DNA of 64,000 nt from Oscillospiraceae bacterium (lineage in GTDB: Bacteria; Bacillota; Clostridia; Oscillospirales; Ruminococcaceae), in contig JAFVOU010000029.1 of assembly GCA_017505635.1 (NCBI GenBank), forward strand, positions 62,001 through 126,000, in the 5' to 3' direction. The notes beneath the pieces were generated by a model. That model ran no database searches, was not told the DNA's origin, and worked only from the letters and a program-made list of their open reading frames with translations. Below, piece by piece: positions 8,822 through 16,832 of the stretch. A program made the translations under genes and the position numbers. Each line of letters opens with the position of its first letter. Within the stretch, counting starts at the first letter, position 1.

Positions 8822-9469
8822 CTATAACCTTGAAATATTATTGGTGAGATCTGCAAGGTAGATACGCTGTACATTTTCTGCCGCCAGTGCAGGAGATACT
8901 GCATAGCAGGCAAAAAACTCCTTCATCGCTTTGTCAAGCAGATTTATATATTCTGCAATGCTGTCGCCATAACTTGTATAGTTGCAGTTGTCACACTGAC
9001 GGATAAGACGGCTGTATCTGCCCTGTTCAATGGCAAATTCATCTTCATTTATGCCACAGCAGTTCATCTCCAGTGCCGCCCACAGGGTAAAAAACTGTTC
9101 AAAAATATTCAGCAGCTGCGGTTTCTGACTGCGTACAGATACCTTTAACTGACCAAGATATGCACTGTTTTCGTAAATTTCCACAGCGTATTTTACACTT
9201 GGGTTGTATTTATACTGCAGTGCGGAACGCATATTTATCATACTGCCGCCGTTCTGGAGTGCCAGTGCAAGGGATGAATGCCCTGCAAAAAAACGGTCGA
9301 TGGAACTGTATATGTCGTTTATCATCGTCTCCGCAGTCGGCACACTTATCTGCTGTGCAAGTATGCGGTTTATCATATTTGAACGGCTGGTACCGTGCTG
9401 TGCCGCCATTATATCTATCATCTTTATAACATCATCATCAAGTACAATGCTGTAAACCGATTTTCCCAT
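8822..9469 (-). CDS. ribbon-helix-helix protein, candidate autoregulator of the clpB operon
   Basis: 215-residue protein. Residues ~1-45 (KSVYSIVLDDDVIKMIDIMA, then GTSRSNMINRILAQ) fit a ribbon-helix-helix DNA-binding domain: a short beta strand with alternating residues followed by two helices with a GTSRSNMIN turn. The rest is helical, without recognised motif, and may sense a ligand or dimerise. It is translated from a good site (GGAGG, 8 nt) and followed 9 nt later by clpB. The promoter upstream contains a perfect 35-bp palindrome (9505-9539), the geometry expected for a dimer-of-dimers RHH repressor. Repression of its own operon, and so of clpB, is inference. I do not know a named family for the C-terminal part. 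Confidence 0.75.
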   Translation of the reverse strand: MGKSVYSIVLDDDVIKMIDIMAAQHGTSRSNMINRILAQQISVPTAETMINDIYSSIDRFFAGHSSLALALQNGGSMINMRSALQYKYNPSVKYAVEIYENSAYLGQLKVSVRSQKPQLLNIFEQFFTLWAALEMNCCGINEDEFAIEQGRYSRLIRQCDNCNYTSYGDSIAEYINLLDKAMKEFFACYAVSPALAAENVQRIYLADLTNNISRL

Positions 9470-9494
9470 ATCTTCATCCTCCTTTTCTGAAAAA

Positions 9495-9539
9495 ATTGTA
9501 ACTCAAGTTATATAATTTGTCAATCAAATTATATAACTT
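9495..9539 (-). promoter_or_regulatory. RHH-clpB promoter overlapped by a perfect palindromic operator
   Basis: TTGACA (9518-9523) and TACAAT (9495-9500) with 17-bp spacing form a near-consensus promoter. The palindrome AAGTTATATAATTTG-N5-CAAATTATATAACTT (9505-9539, 15-bp arms, no mismatches) covers the -35 element and most of the spacer, so a protein bound there should exclude RNA polymerase. The RHH protein encoded immediately downstream is the obvious candidate binder. Confidence 0.8.
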
Positions 9540-9562
9540 TTTAAACATTTTTCACATTTTAT

Positions 9563-10294
9563 CTGCTGAGTGGAATTATCAAATGCGGAAGCTGTGGCGC
9601 CAGTTATTCAGGCAACAGACACCGTTCCAGCAGGGATAAAAAGTTTCACGTTACTTACCGTTGTTGCAATAAACACAGCCACACAAATATAGTTTGCCAC
9701 AATAAAGAAGTTAACAAGCCTAAACTTGAAACTATTGTTTTGAAGTTGCTTGCAGACCTTGTATTTTCACCCGAACAGCTTGCAAGGGTTAAAGAAGAAT
9801 TCACAGCCTATGTTGCTGCTACTGAAAGCGACCATGTCGGCTTGCTGCAAGCGTTGGAAAAAGAATTTTCAGCTACTGATAAAAAGAAACAGAACCTGAT
9901 AAACGTTATTGCCAACACAGGCAACGTCAGTCTTGTAGATGCATTAAACAAAGTGGAATTTGACCAGGATGTGCTTAAACAACAAATCAGCAGTTTGAAA
10001 CTGCAGATAAGTGAAAAAATGATTGTCAATGATAAAATTGAACAGGCTTTTGTATATGCAAAGGAAATGTTTGTATCCAACAGGCTTAAACACGCCAGAG
10101 AACTTATTCTGCTGTTTGTGGAAAGTGTAATTGTACGTGAAAATGATGTTGTGATAAAAATCAATGAAACACCTATGCTTGAAACAAAACTGCTGAAAGA
10201 ACACATTTTTACACGACAGGAAATTAACGGCATTAAAACAGAAGAACCTGTAGTACAGCAGAATTTTACAGAACAATTTAATAATCACAAATAG
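9563..10294 (+). pseudogene. large serine recombinase, C-terminal remnant
   Basis: An open frame without a plausible upstream start encodes the C-terminal half of a large serine recombinase: LLSGIIKCGSCGASYSGN with the recombinase zinc-ribbon cysteines (CGSC ... CC ... C), then the long helical coiled-coil region KLLADLVFSPEQLARVKEEF to the end at NNHK. The catalytic resolvase domain and the recombinase domain that normally precede are absent; the sequence upstream of 9563 is the RHH promoter region. A shorter ATG-initiated frame begins at 9740 but would encode only the coiled-coil part. It is therefore the scar of a deleted integrative element, next to a copy of the dispersed repeat at 10404. 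Function: none expected. Confidence 0.8.
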
Positions 10295-10350
10295 GAGCGA
10301 CATTCCATTTCAATGATTTGTTGCTCTTTTGTTTTGCCACAAATTAAATA

Positions 10351-10376
10351 CCCCAAGTACAGCGATGTACTTGGGG
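10351..10376 (+). terminator. hairpin after the recombinase remnant
   Basis: CCCCAAGTAC and GTACTTGGGG are perfect 10-bp arms with a 6-nt loop. Only a short T-rich stretch follows, so termination strength is uncertain. Confidence 0.5.
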
Positions 10377-10403
10377 GATTTGTCTTCGCTAAAGCACCAA
10401 TAC

Positions 10404-11273
10404 AAAGGAAACAAGCGGCCGCGCAGGGACGCTTGTTTCCTTTTTTATATATAAAACAATCCAATACTCCTTAATTGTTCACAAGCACAGTTAACCAACT
10501 GCATCCACCCTAACCAAAGGCATCTATTTTTGTCCACCTATTCCAACCGCATTTTTCGCGTGTTTTGCGTGTTTTCCCTTGTTCCACAAGGGAAAAGTGC
10601 CGACAAGGCCACGTGTTTTTTGACGTGTTTACGCGTGTTTTTTTTTGCGGGAATCAACGAATCCAACGCCACTCTCCTCTCCAGCAAAACAAAGCTTTTT
10701 TGCCACACTCTCGGCCACTGCTATCCTCTTGGTCACAATATAATCAATAACACAGCCCTATATAATAACAAACGAACATTGCTGAATATGCAGTAAAATT
10801 GACACCTCACTGTTACAGACGGCAGCGGATAATTTGGTTTTTACAGGCACTGCTAAATTTATCAATTCGGCAATGTTTGCTATGAATTATTTTACGTTTA
10901 CCACATATTTTATCAGATTTATCCGTGGAATACAGAATCGATGGTGTCGGTACAGCGGTACCCACTATTACCGAGCCAACAGCTAAATGTGATAAAAAGT
11001 ATATACCATTTGGCCGCAAAAAAGCTCTTTTGTGTGTCCTTGGCATCCCGTATGCGGAGCTTGTTTTGCCAAGCCAATCCATATGGTTTTGGGCGTGCAA
11101 ATGAAAGGCTATGCGTCGCCTCCACCATTCATTCCCTCGTCAATGGGAAAATTAAATAATCCCTGCTTTTGGCAAGCTTTGGCTTGGCCGAAGGCAGGGA
11201 TTGTTGCTTTTGGTGAGGAAATTCATAGAATAGTAAAAACACGGCTTTTGCCTAGGATTGACTGGGTGAATTG
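10404..11273. repeat. dispersed repeat, copy A, with embedded tmRNA 3' tail
   Basis: About 870 bp closely similar to 18951-19843 in the same orientation. It begins with a strong hairpin (AAAGGAAACAAGCG pairing with CGCTTGTTTCC, T-tailed), contains further hairpins such as TTTTCCCTT...AAGGGAAAA, and includes at 11114-11127 the last 14 nt of tmRNA followed by its terminator-containing flank. Short open frames on both strands are not conserved in frame between copies, so I see no gene in it. A shorter relative of the middle part lies at 42801-42963. Nature unknown: a non-autonomous element or a remnant array from integration at tmRNA. Confidence 0.8.
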
Positions 11274-11348
11274 GTTTAAAAACTGTTTTAGACAGGATTG
11301 GCTAGACGAATTAATAATAAACACATTATGGCACAGAAAAAACTTACA

Positions 11349-11392
11349 AAAAACAGCACTCCCACAAATTAGAAGTGTGAGAGTGCTGTTTT
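11349..11392 (-). terminator. terminator of the molybdate/tungstate operon
   Basis: AAAACAGCACTC pairs with GAGTGCTGTTTT, with an inner CACA/TGTG extension, and a T-run follows on the minus strand. It is ~20 nt beyond the stop codon of the last operon gene. Confidence 0.75.
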
Positions 11393-11410
11393 TATATAAA
11401 GGAGCAAAGT

Positions 11411-12199
11411 TTATTTCAATATATCTTCGCCGAATTTTTCATTTCGTTCTACAAAGCCCAAAGCCTTGAAATCTGTCTGCAAAAACATTTTTACAAACTC
11501 TTTTGCAGCCTCTTTATGCACAGCAACCGTCGGGATGGTAACCGCATGGGAAATCGGTGTGCATACAACGGTGTTTTCGCTGTCCACCGCAAAGCTTATT
11601 TTTGCATATTCCCGGGCAAGGTCAGGGTTGGACTGGTCCATAATTTCAGGCAGTTGTGCAAAGCTTGCACCTCGGCCTAAAGCGCCTGTATAGTATTCAA
11701 ACAGAAAATCGTGTGGAGGCAGTGTCGCAAGGGTGAGTTTTGGGTCCATACCAATATGTCCGGGATGGTTAATCAGTTTTTCTGACAAACCATCTTCCAC
11801 TTTGTCAGCAAGCATCAAAGCCATTACACCACGGTATCCGCCAGGGTCGGCATAAGGGTTTTTGTGGGCAAATTTTGTGTCTGATGCAAGCAGAACCTCT
11901 TTCCAGTTTTCACTTGTAATCTGTTTTTCACCCTTTGCAGTAACAACCATACGGTTGCCTGCAAACACAATGTATCCGTCGGCAAGGTCCGGAATCATCA
12001 TACTTTTGATTATAGTATCATCAGCAATTACCACAACATCACATCTGTCGCCCGCCTTGATTTTGCGGATAAGGTCAACCGAACCGTCAGAGTACATTTC
12101 TGCTTTCAGTTCGTCGTGAGTTTCGTTCCATTTTTCAACCACGTCTTTGATGATTTCTTTTGCCACACCTGCTGTGAGAATCTGTAATGTATTATCCAT
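11411..12199 (-). CDS. WtpA/ModA-like oxyanion-binding protein without signal peptide
   Basis: 262-residue type II periplasmic-binding-protein fold related to ModA/WtpA. It shows LQILTAGVAKEIIKDV at the N-terminus, GDRCDVVVIADDTIIKSM, a GNRMVVTAKG segment and NPYADPGGYRGVMAL, which resembles the DPxGYR motif of tungstate-binding WtpA. The start chosen is the ATG at 12199 behind GGAGG; the frame is open further upstream, but that would include the ribosome site and a stem-loop. No signal peptide or lipobox is present with either start, so the product should stay in the cytosol. It is the last gene of the modA-modB-modC-DUF364 operon. A cytosolic molybdate/tungstate buffer or sensor is a reasonable guess; the ligand is not shown. 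Confidence 0.75.
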   Translation of the reverse strand: MDNTLQILTAGVAKEIIKDVVEKWNETHDELKAEMYSDGSVDLIRKIKAGDRCDVVVIADDTIIKSMMIPDLADGYIVFAGNRMVVTAKGEKQITSENWKEVLLASDTKFAHKNPYADPGGYRGVMALMLADKVEDGLSEKLINHPGHIGMDPKLTLATLPPHDFLFEYYTGALGRGASFAQLPEIMDQSNPDLAREYAKISFAVDSENTVVCTPISHAVTIPTVAVHKEAAKEFVKMFLQTDFKALGFVERNEKFGEDILK

Positions 12200-12220
12200 A
12201 AAATCCTCCATATACAAACA

Positions 12221-12253
12221 AAGGATATGGAAGATGGGGATTTCCATATCCTT
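12221..12253 (-). promoter_or_regulatory. intercistronic stem-loop
   Basis: AAGGATATGGAA and TTCCATATCCTT are perfect 12-bp arms with a 9-nt loop in the 88-nt gap between the DUF364 gene and the last binding-protein gene. No strong T-run follows, so it may stabilise the upstream message or reduce expression of the last gene. Confidence 0.55.
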
Positions 12254-12287
12254 TATTCTGTTACGCGCTTAGTAAATAATGCTTTTT

Positions 12288-13040
12288 TTATTTGTTGTAT
12301 TCATCTGCACAGCACAGTCTTGGCAAACCCAGCAAAGCTGCAACGCCTGCAAGAGATGTGCCAAAGAAATATGTCTGCTTGCCTGTGTCAAGATAATCTA
12401 CAATTGTGCCGTTGCACACTGTGCTGCCTGTGCAGAGGATAACTTCCGCCCATTCTTTTGCATCATCCATATCATCAACACCGTGTTCGATAACAATGCC
12501 ACAGCGTTCAAAGCCAACATTTTTAGGGTCAAGGTCAAGTGCACGCACATTAAGGCCGCGTTTTGTAAGATTTTCGATGATGGATGGCTGATAGCCAACT
12601 ACAAGTATTTTTTTATCAGCATATTTTTCTTTTACATAATCGCCAATTTCAATGCCGCACATTTTTGGGCCTTCGTTGCGGCAGTGTACCATACGGTCAC
12701 AGATACCCATTGAGCCAAGCACTGCATTGATTGTTGCAACCAGCAAACCTGCTGCCTGGTCATCGTTCATATAGTCAAGTTTCAGAATATCGCTCAAAGT
12801 GCCTGTAAAGTCAGCAGGTGCGCTTGTAAACGCCTGACCTTTCACGCCTTTGTATGTAGCTTCAATCATTACATCTGTGCCAGTAAGAATCGGATAGTCT
12901 TTGCGTTCAGTTACACCGATTGCTTCTTCAGCAGTGAGTGATTTTGCTTTTACTTCAATATGTTCGTTAATAATTTCGTCCATTCCAGGCACAGCAAGGA
13001 ATTTTTCAATTATCAAGTCAAAAAGTTCTTTTTTATTCAT
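12288..13040 (-). CDS. DUF364 putative heavy-metal-chelation protein
   Basis: 250-residue protein matching the DUF364 family in layout: an N-terminal half with GVTERKDYPILTGTDVMIEA and a C-terminal Rossmann-like half with ILVVGYQPSIIENL, DLDPKNVG and EVILCTGSTVCNGT. The family is described as a putative heavy-metal chelation domain and is often near metal or molybdate transport genes. It lies 2 nt after the ABC ATPase gene, in a molybdate/tungstate operon, so a role in binding or sensing Mo/W or a cofactor precursor is likely. Cysteines that could bind metal include GPKMCG and LPRLCC near the C-terminus. The reaction, if any, is unknown. Confidence 0.75.
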   Translation of the reverse strand: MNKKELFDLIIEKFLAVPGMDEIINEHIEVKAKSLTAEEAIGVTERKDYPILTGTDVMIEATYKGVKGQAFTSAPADFTGTLSDILKLDYMNDDQAAGLLVATINAVLGSMGICDRMVHCRNEGPKMCGIEIGDYVKEKYADKKILVVGYQPSIIENLTKRGLNVRALDLDPKNVGFERCGIVIEHGVDDMDDAKEWAEVILCTGSTVCNGTIVDYLDTGKQTYFFGTSLAGVAALLGLPRLCCADEYNK

Positions 13041-13042
13041 AA

Positions 13043-13756
13043 TTAACCTCGCAGGAACATTTCTACATCTTCATCATAAGTGTTTTCAAACAGTTTGTCA
13101 GCATCAACAACGGTTTTCAGCTGTCCGTGGAGCATAATGCCGATTCGGCCCGCAAGCTTTTGCGCTTCGCTGAAATCGTGGGTAACAAACACAATGGTGC
13201 ATCCGAAATTGTCGTGTATACTGTTTATTTCGGTATACATCTTCTGTCTTGTTGCAGGGTCCAGCGCTGAAAACGGCTCGTCCAGCAACAGAATTTTAGG
13301 GTTGAGAACCAGGCTTCTGGCCAACGCAGTACGCTGTCTTTCACCGCCGCTTATTGTAGCAGGATACTGTTTGCGTATCTTTGTGATGGACAATAAATCT
13401 GTGATATACGCTATCTTTTCTTCAATTTCTGCCGCAGGAACATTGTGCATTTTAAGGCCATAGGCTATATTCTGTTCCACGGTCATATGCGGAAACAGAC
13501 CGCTGTCCTGATAAACAAAACCCATATTGCGGGTATGTGGCGGTATTTCCTGTGCATCTTCACCGAAAAGCTTTATATCTCCATCATACTGGTCCTGATA
13601 AAAACCTGCAAGAGTTTCCAGCAAAACTGTTTTGCCGCTGCCTGTACGGCCAAGGATGGCGAAAATTTCGCCCTCTTCAACATTCAGATTGATTGGTCCC
13701 AGTTCAAAACCGCCGCGTTTTATTTCAAGATTGTTTATTTCTATCGCATTTCTCAT
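13043..13756 (-). CDS. modC: molybdate/tungstate ABC transporter ATP-binding protein
   Basis: 237-residue ABC ATPase that energises oxyanion import. Walker A is GRTGSGKTVLLE near residue 37, the signature loop ISGGERQRTALARSL, Walker B ILLLDEPFSALDP and the switch histidine VFVTHDF. It lacks the C-terminal Mop/TOBE molybdate-sensing domain of classic ModC (about 350 residues), so it resembles the short WtpC-like type. It overlaps the permease gene by 4 nt (ATGA), consistent with translational coupling. Molybdate versus tungstate specificity cannot be told from this subunit. Confidence 0.88.
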   Translation of the reverse strand: MRNAIEINNLEIKRGGFELGPINLNVEEGEIFAILGRTGSGKTVLLETLAGFYQDQYDGDIKLFGEDAQEIPPHTRNMGFVYQDSGLFPHMTVEQNIAYGLKMHNVPAAEIEEKIAYITDLLSITKIRKQYPATISGGERQRTALARSLVLNPKILLLDEPFSALDPATRQKMYTEINSIHDNFGCTIVFVTHDFSEAQKLAGRIGIMLHGQLKTVVDADKLFENTYDEDVEMFLRG

Positions 13757-14583
13757 TTGCCGTCTTCACCGCCTATACGATAATATTTGGGTGGCTCGTT
13801 CAGCTTGTTGGATATTATGAGTGCCGCAACTGAAATAACCAGCATAATGGTGGCAGATGCCATTGCTCTTTTTGTATCACCTGTGGATATGCTTAAATAG
13901 ATACTGCCCGGCAAAGTTTCTGTACGCATACGGGTAATACCTACAAGCATAAGTGTAGCGCCAAATTCACCGATTGCCCTTGACCACGTAAGTATAATCA
14001 TACTTATAATAGAGTTTCTTGCAAGCGGCAAAAGAATTGTAGTCATCTGCTTCCATTTAGAAGCACCAAGCATGCCAGCAATAACTTCCAGTCTTTCATC
14101 CATCTGCATAAAGGCTGTACGTATCATACGTATTGCAAAAGGCAGGTTTACAAAATACTGTGCAATAATAATGCCGTTTACGGTAAACACCACCTTGAAT
14201 CCGATATCTCTGAGAAAATCGCCAAAGGGTGATGAAAACAGAATAAGCAGACACAGACCAAGAACAAGATATGGCAGGCACATCATAAGTTCTATTATTA
14301 TTTCCGAAAGCTTTTTGAGCGGCATTTCTGTTCTTGTAAGTGCATATGCCACAGGGATTGCTGTCAATACACACAGTGTGGTTGATATTGTGGCGGTTTT
14401 AAGGCTGAGTTTTATGGAAAACCATGTTTCCCTTGATGTCAGAGCCTCAGGCAGATAAGCCACGCCCCCTGCCACAACAGATATAATCGCACTGCTGATA
14501 AAAACGATTACCAGCAGTGTGATGATTATACTTATCAAAGAAAATGTATCAGGCTTGCGATTAATTTTCTTTTTGTTTTTCAT
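13753..14583 (-). CDS. modB: molybdate/tungstate ABC transporter permease
   Basis: 276-residue integral membrane protein with about six hydrophobic helices. The EAA-type coupling loop is visible as EVIAGMLGASKWKQMTTILLP, followed by SRAIGEFGATLMLVG, a strongly conserved ModB/WtpB/CysT segment. Neighbours are modA (15 nt upstream) and modC (4-nt overlap). No strong ribosome site precedes the ATG, so its translation may depend on modA. Confidence 0.92.
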   Translation of the reverse strand: MKNKKKINRKPDTFSLISIIITLLVIVFISSAIISVVAGGVAYLPEALTSRETWFSIKLSLKTATISTTLCVLTAIPVAYALTRTEMPLKKLSEIIIELMMCLPYLVLGLCLLILFSSPFGDFLRDIGFKVVFTVNGIIIAQYFVNLPFAIRMIRTAFMQMDERLEVIAGMLGASKWKQMTTILLPLARNSIISMIILTWSRAIGEFGATLMLVGITRMRTETLPGSIYLSISTGDTKRAMASATIMLVISVAALIISNKLNEPPKYYRIGGEDGK

Positions 14584-14598
14584 AATTCAATCAGATAA

Positions 14599-15399
14599 TT
14601 AACCTTCGTAAACAACTTCGTAGCCGTGTTTTGCCCAGATGTCAAGTGCTGTCTGACTCTGCATATATTCAACAAATGCTGTACGTGCAGGTTCGTTTGC
14701 AGAGTAGGAAAGTTCAGCAATTGGAACAATTTTGATGTATTTTTCCATTTCAGGAACATCAAGGATTTCGATTGCAGAGTTTGTTGCTGCATTTTCTTTC
14801 CAGAGGATTGCTGCATCAGCCTGACCTGCTGCCATAGCTGTCATAGCATTTGCCGCTGTTGTTGTGTTTGCTGCAATGTCGATGTTTTCGTAGATGCCTG
14901 CTTCTTTGAATGCTTTAACAGCAATTTTACCCATAGGTGTTGTTTCAGGGTCTGGGAAAAGCACTGTGATGCCTTCTGCACCTAAGTCAGCAACTGATGT
15001 AATGTTTTTAGGGTTGCCTGCTGCAACTGCAAGAACAGGGATGTGTTTTACAAGTTCGATTGTGGAAGTGATTTCTTCTGTTTTCATATTTGCAAGTTCG
15101 TCAACTGCGCCTGCAATAATGAGGTCACCGGATTCTGTGGACTGAATCTGTGCGATAAGCTGACCTGTTGGTGCAAAAACAATCTGTGGTGTGCAACCTG
15201 TTTCTGCTGCAAATGCATCTGCAATTTCCTGTACAGGATTTGCAAGACCTGCACCGCTGAATACAAGAAGTTCTGTACCTGCGATTGATGGTGTTTCTGT
15301 ACCTGCTGTTTCACCTTCGGAAGAAGCAGGTGCGGATGAGCATGCTGCCATGGATACACAAAGTGCCAATGCAAGCACAAGTGATAAAAGTTTTTTCAT
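14599..15399 (-). CDS. modA: molybdate ABC transporter substrate-binding lipoprotein
   Basis: 266-residue extracellular binding lipoprotein. The signal peptide MKKLLSLVLALALCVSMAAC ends in a lipobox, so the mature protein is tethered by Cys20. The body has ELLVFSGAGLANPVQEIADA, FAPTGQLIAQIQSTESGDLI, GNPKNITSVADL and a Gly-x-Ala-Asp-Ala-Ala-Ile-Leu-Trp segment, all fitting the ModA family. The start is the ATG at 15399 after AAGGAG; the open frame continues upstream but only into the leader hairpin. It is the first gene of the operon and is preceded by a leader terminator at 15424-15456. Confidence 0.9.
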   Translation of the reverse strand: MKKLLSLVLALALCVSMAACSSAPASSEGETAGTETPSIAGTELLVFSGAGLANPVQEIADAFAAETGCTPQIVFAPTGQLIAQIQSTESGDLIIAGAVDELANMKTEEITSTIELVKHIPVLAVAAGNPKNITSVADLGAEGITVLFPDPETTPMGKIAVKAFKEAGIYENIDIAANTTTAANAMTAMAAGQADAAILWKENAATNSAIEILDVPEMEKYIKIVPIAELSYSANEPARTAFVEYMQSQTALDIWAKHGYEVVYEG

Positions 15400-15423
15400 T
15401 GTTTGTTTCTCCTTTTTGATTGA

Positions 15424-15456
15424 AATAAAAAATGTCCGTCTTCTTTCCGACGGACA
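15424..15456 (-). terminator. leader terminator (candidate attenuator) of the modA operon
   Basis: TGTCCGTC and GACGGACA form a perfect 8-bp stem with an 8-nt loop and are followed on the minus strand by ATTTTTTATTT, ~25 nt before the modA start. It lies between the likely -10 element (TATAAT, 15516-15521) and modA, so transcription of the operon would have to pass it. The ~60 nt in front do not match the Moco riboswitch consensus as I know it. Confidence 0.6.
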
Positions 15457-15708
15457 ATCAATCAATAAAAGGAAACAGTACTCCCTTGAAAACACGAAAA
15501 AAGGTTTCTGTTGCCATTATAATATAATCAGTTGTTCCGTCTTCTTTTCAAGAATGGAAGGTTTTGCGTTTCCGCTCAAACCCTTGACTGCAATTGCAGT
15601 ACCGTCTGTGTATTCATAGCATTGCCTTAGATTACACAGCTCGAAGACATTTTTCAGCAAAAAAGCATATTTCTGCTATAATAAATTTACCCCCAACAAG
15701 CTATGTGT

Positions 15709-15732
15709 GTATAGTAGTCTATGCTACTATAC
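15709..15732. promoter_or_regulatory. palindromic operator candidate in the modA / Crp-family intergenic region
   Basis: GTATAGTAG-N6-CTACTATAC, perfect 9-bp arms. It is ~85 nt upstream of the Crp-family gene, immediately ahead of a plausible promoter (TTTACA near 15740 and an AT-rich -10). The N6 spacing is typical for a Crp/Fnr dimer. The rest of the 417-nt intergenic region holds the modA leader and a short unexplained open frame (15517-15675). Confidence 0.55.
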
Positions 15733-15816
15733 CTGCAATTTACATCAATGTTATTATTATATATATAATTTTTATGGAGCTTAATTCAAAGCTCTGTTAT
15801 TCGGGAGGCTGTCGTT

Positions 15817-16512
15817 ATGACGGATAACAATACACGCACACAACATATTATCACCGCAAGTCCGGATGTAGAAAAACTGATGAGTCTGGGAACAACTGTT
15901 TTTGTGAAAAAAGACACTGTTTTTATGAAAGCGGAAGAACCAAGTGAATATTGTTATATTGTTAAGGAAGGCAAAGTCGTAAGTACCGAGACATTTTCAA
16001 ACGGAAAAACAAGAAACGGTTTGATTATGACAGAAGGCAGTATGATTGGCGAACCTTTTGTTCTGCTTGGTGAAAAGTGCCCGACAAATTTTCTTGCTAT
16101 GGAAGACTGTCAGCTTGTCCGCATAAACAGGGATACACTTATAAACTACCTCAATGACAACCCCCATTATTATAAAATCATCGTGGATTCAATATCCAAA
16201 AAACTTTTGTCCACAATGAACGAAGTTCGTCAGATGGCAGGCTGCAATGTAACATGGAGAATATGCAATCTCCTGCTTGTTTTTGCACATCATTACGGGG
16301 TTAATTTTAATGGCAAAATCTGCATAAACACTAATATATCCCAGCAGGATATTGCCCATCTGCTTTACGTAAACCGTATCACTGTAGTGAGGGTGTTTAA
16401 AAGAATGCAGTCAGAAGGATTGATTGAAAGAATTGGCAAAATGTATTACATAACAGATATGAACGCTTTTATGACCTTTATGGAAAAAGCGGCATACAGT
16501 GACAATATATAA
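15817..16512 (+). CDS. Crp/Fnr-family transcriptional regulator
   Basis: 231 residues. An N-terminal cyclic-nucleotide-binding-type beta barrel (~residues 20-130) includes FVKKDTVFMKAEEPSEYCYI and GSMIGEPFVLLGE; a dimerisation helix follows; the C-terminal winged helix-turn-helix is ISQQDIAHLLYVNRITVVRV near 175-195, then RMQSEGLIERIGK. There is no N-terminal cysteine cluster for an Fe-S sensor, and the cAMP-contacting arginine-serine pair was not recognised, so the effector is unknown. The start follows GGGAGG. It is divergent from the modABC operon and may regulate it or the nearby dehydrogenase, which is inference from position. Confidence 0.85.
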   Translation: MTDNNTRTQHIITASPDVEKLMSLGTTVFVKKDTVFMKAEEPSEYCYIVKEGKVVSTETFSNGKTRNGLIMTEGSMIGEPFVLLGEKCPTNFLAMEDCQLVRINRDTLINYLNDNPHYYKIIVDSISKKLLSTMNEVRQMAGCNVTWRICNLLLVFAHHYGVNFNGKICINTNISQQDIAHLLYVNRITVVRVFKRMQSEGLIERIGKMYYITDMNAFMTFMEKAAYSDNI

Positions 16513-16554
16513 ATTTATCATGATTTTTTCATGTGGTTCTCCTATTTTTGTGTA

Positions 16555-16596
16555 AGGGCAGCAGGCTGTAACACAGCCCGTTGTCCTTTCTTTTTT
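16555..16596 (+). terminator. terminator of the Crp-family gene
   Basis: GGGCAGCAGGCTGT and ACAGCCCGTTGTCC form an imperfect stem followed by TTTCTTTTTT, ~45 nt after the stop codon. Confidence 0.6.
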
Positions 16597-16635
16597 GTAC
16601 GTGATTAAAATATTCAACTATTATATCTTTAACAA

Positions 16636-16681
16636 GAAAAAACAGCGAATATCATTTTGGTGATAATCGCTGTGTTTTTTT
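16636..16681 (+). terminator. second hairpin terminator
   Basis: ACAGCGA-ATATCA pairs with TGATAA-TCGCTGT, flanked by an A-run and a T-run, so it could work in both directions. The remaining ~150 nt before the P5C dehydrogenase stop codon show only a 14-bp palindrome (16804-16817). Confidence 0.65.
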
Positions 16682-16803
16682 ATAAAGGAGAATATATTTT
16701 GTTGTATCACTGTTCATTTTTCATAACATTGATGCACTAAACCGCGGTCTAACCGCTTTATTTTTTATCAGGTAAATTGTTTACAAAAGTTTCACAATCT
16801 GTC

Positions 16804-16817
16804 GTAGTATATACTAC
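16804..16817. promoter_or_regulatory. 14-bp palindrome downstream of the P5C dehydrogenase gene
   Basis: GTAGTATATACTAC is a perfect palindrome 15 nt beyond the dehydrogenase stop codon. It shares the TAGTA/TACTA half-site with 15709-15732 but with different spacing. Significance unproven; a short AT-rich palindrome can arise by chance. Confidence 0.3.
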
Positions 16818-16832
16818 ATCAAAAAATTCATT

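Noticed and set aside
9740..10294. The ATG-initiated 184-codon frame as an independent gene
   Set aside because: It is in frame with upstream zinc-ribbon sequence of a large serine recombinase and represents only its coiled-coil tail, so it is treated as part of a pseudogene.
10813..11159. Several 60-95 codon frames in repeat copy A (for example one beginning MVEATHSLSF)
   Set aside because: The corresponding frames in copy B carry many substitutions and length changes, and part of the frame is the complement of the tmRNA tail, so they are not conserved genes.
11032..11469. 145-codon plus-strand frame spanning the repeat and the end of the binding-protein gene
   Set aside because: It crosses a terminator and is antisense to the binding-protein gene, with no ribosome site.
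15420..15560. Moco riboswitch upstream of modA
   Set aside because: The position is right, but the sequence lacks the conserved GC-rich stems and loop sequences of the Moco motif as I know them; only a simple terminator hairpin can be supported.
16690..16740. A 12-codon frame after AAAGGAG starting TTG
   Set aside because: Too short, with a TTG start and no conserved context to support a peptide.
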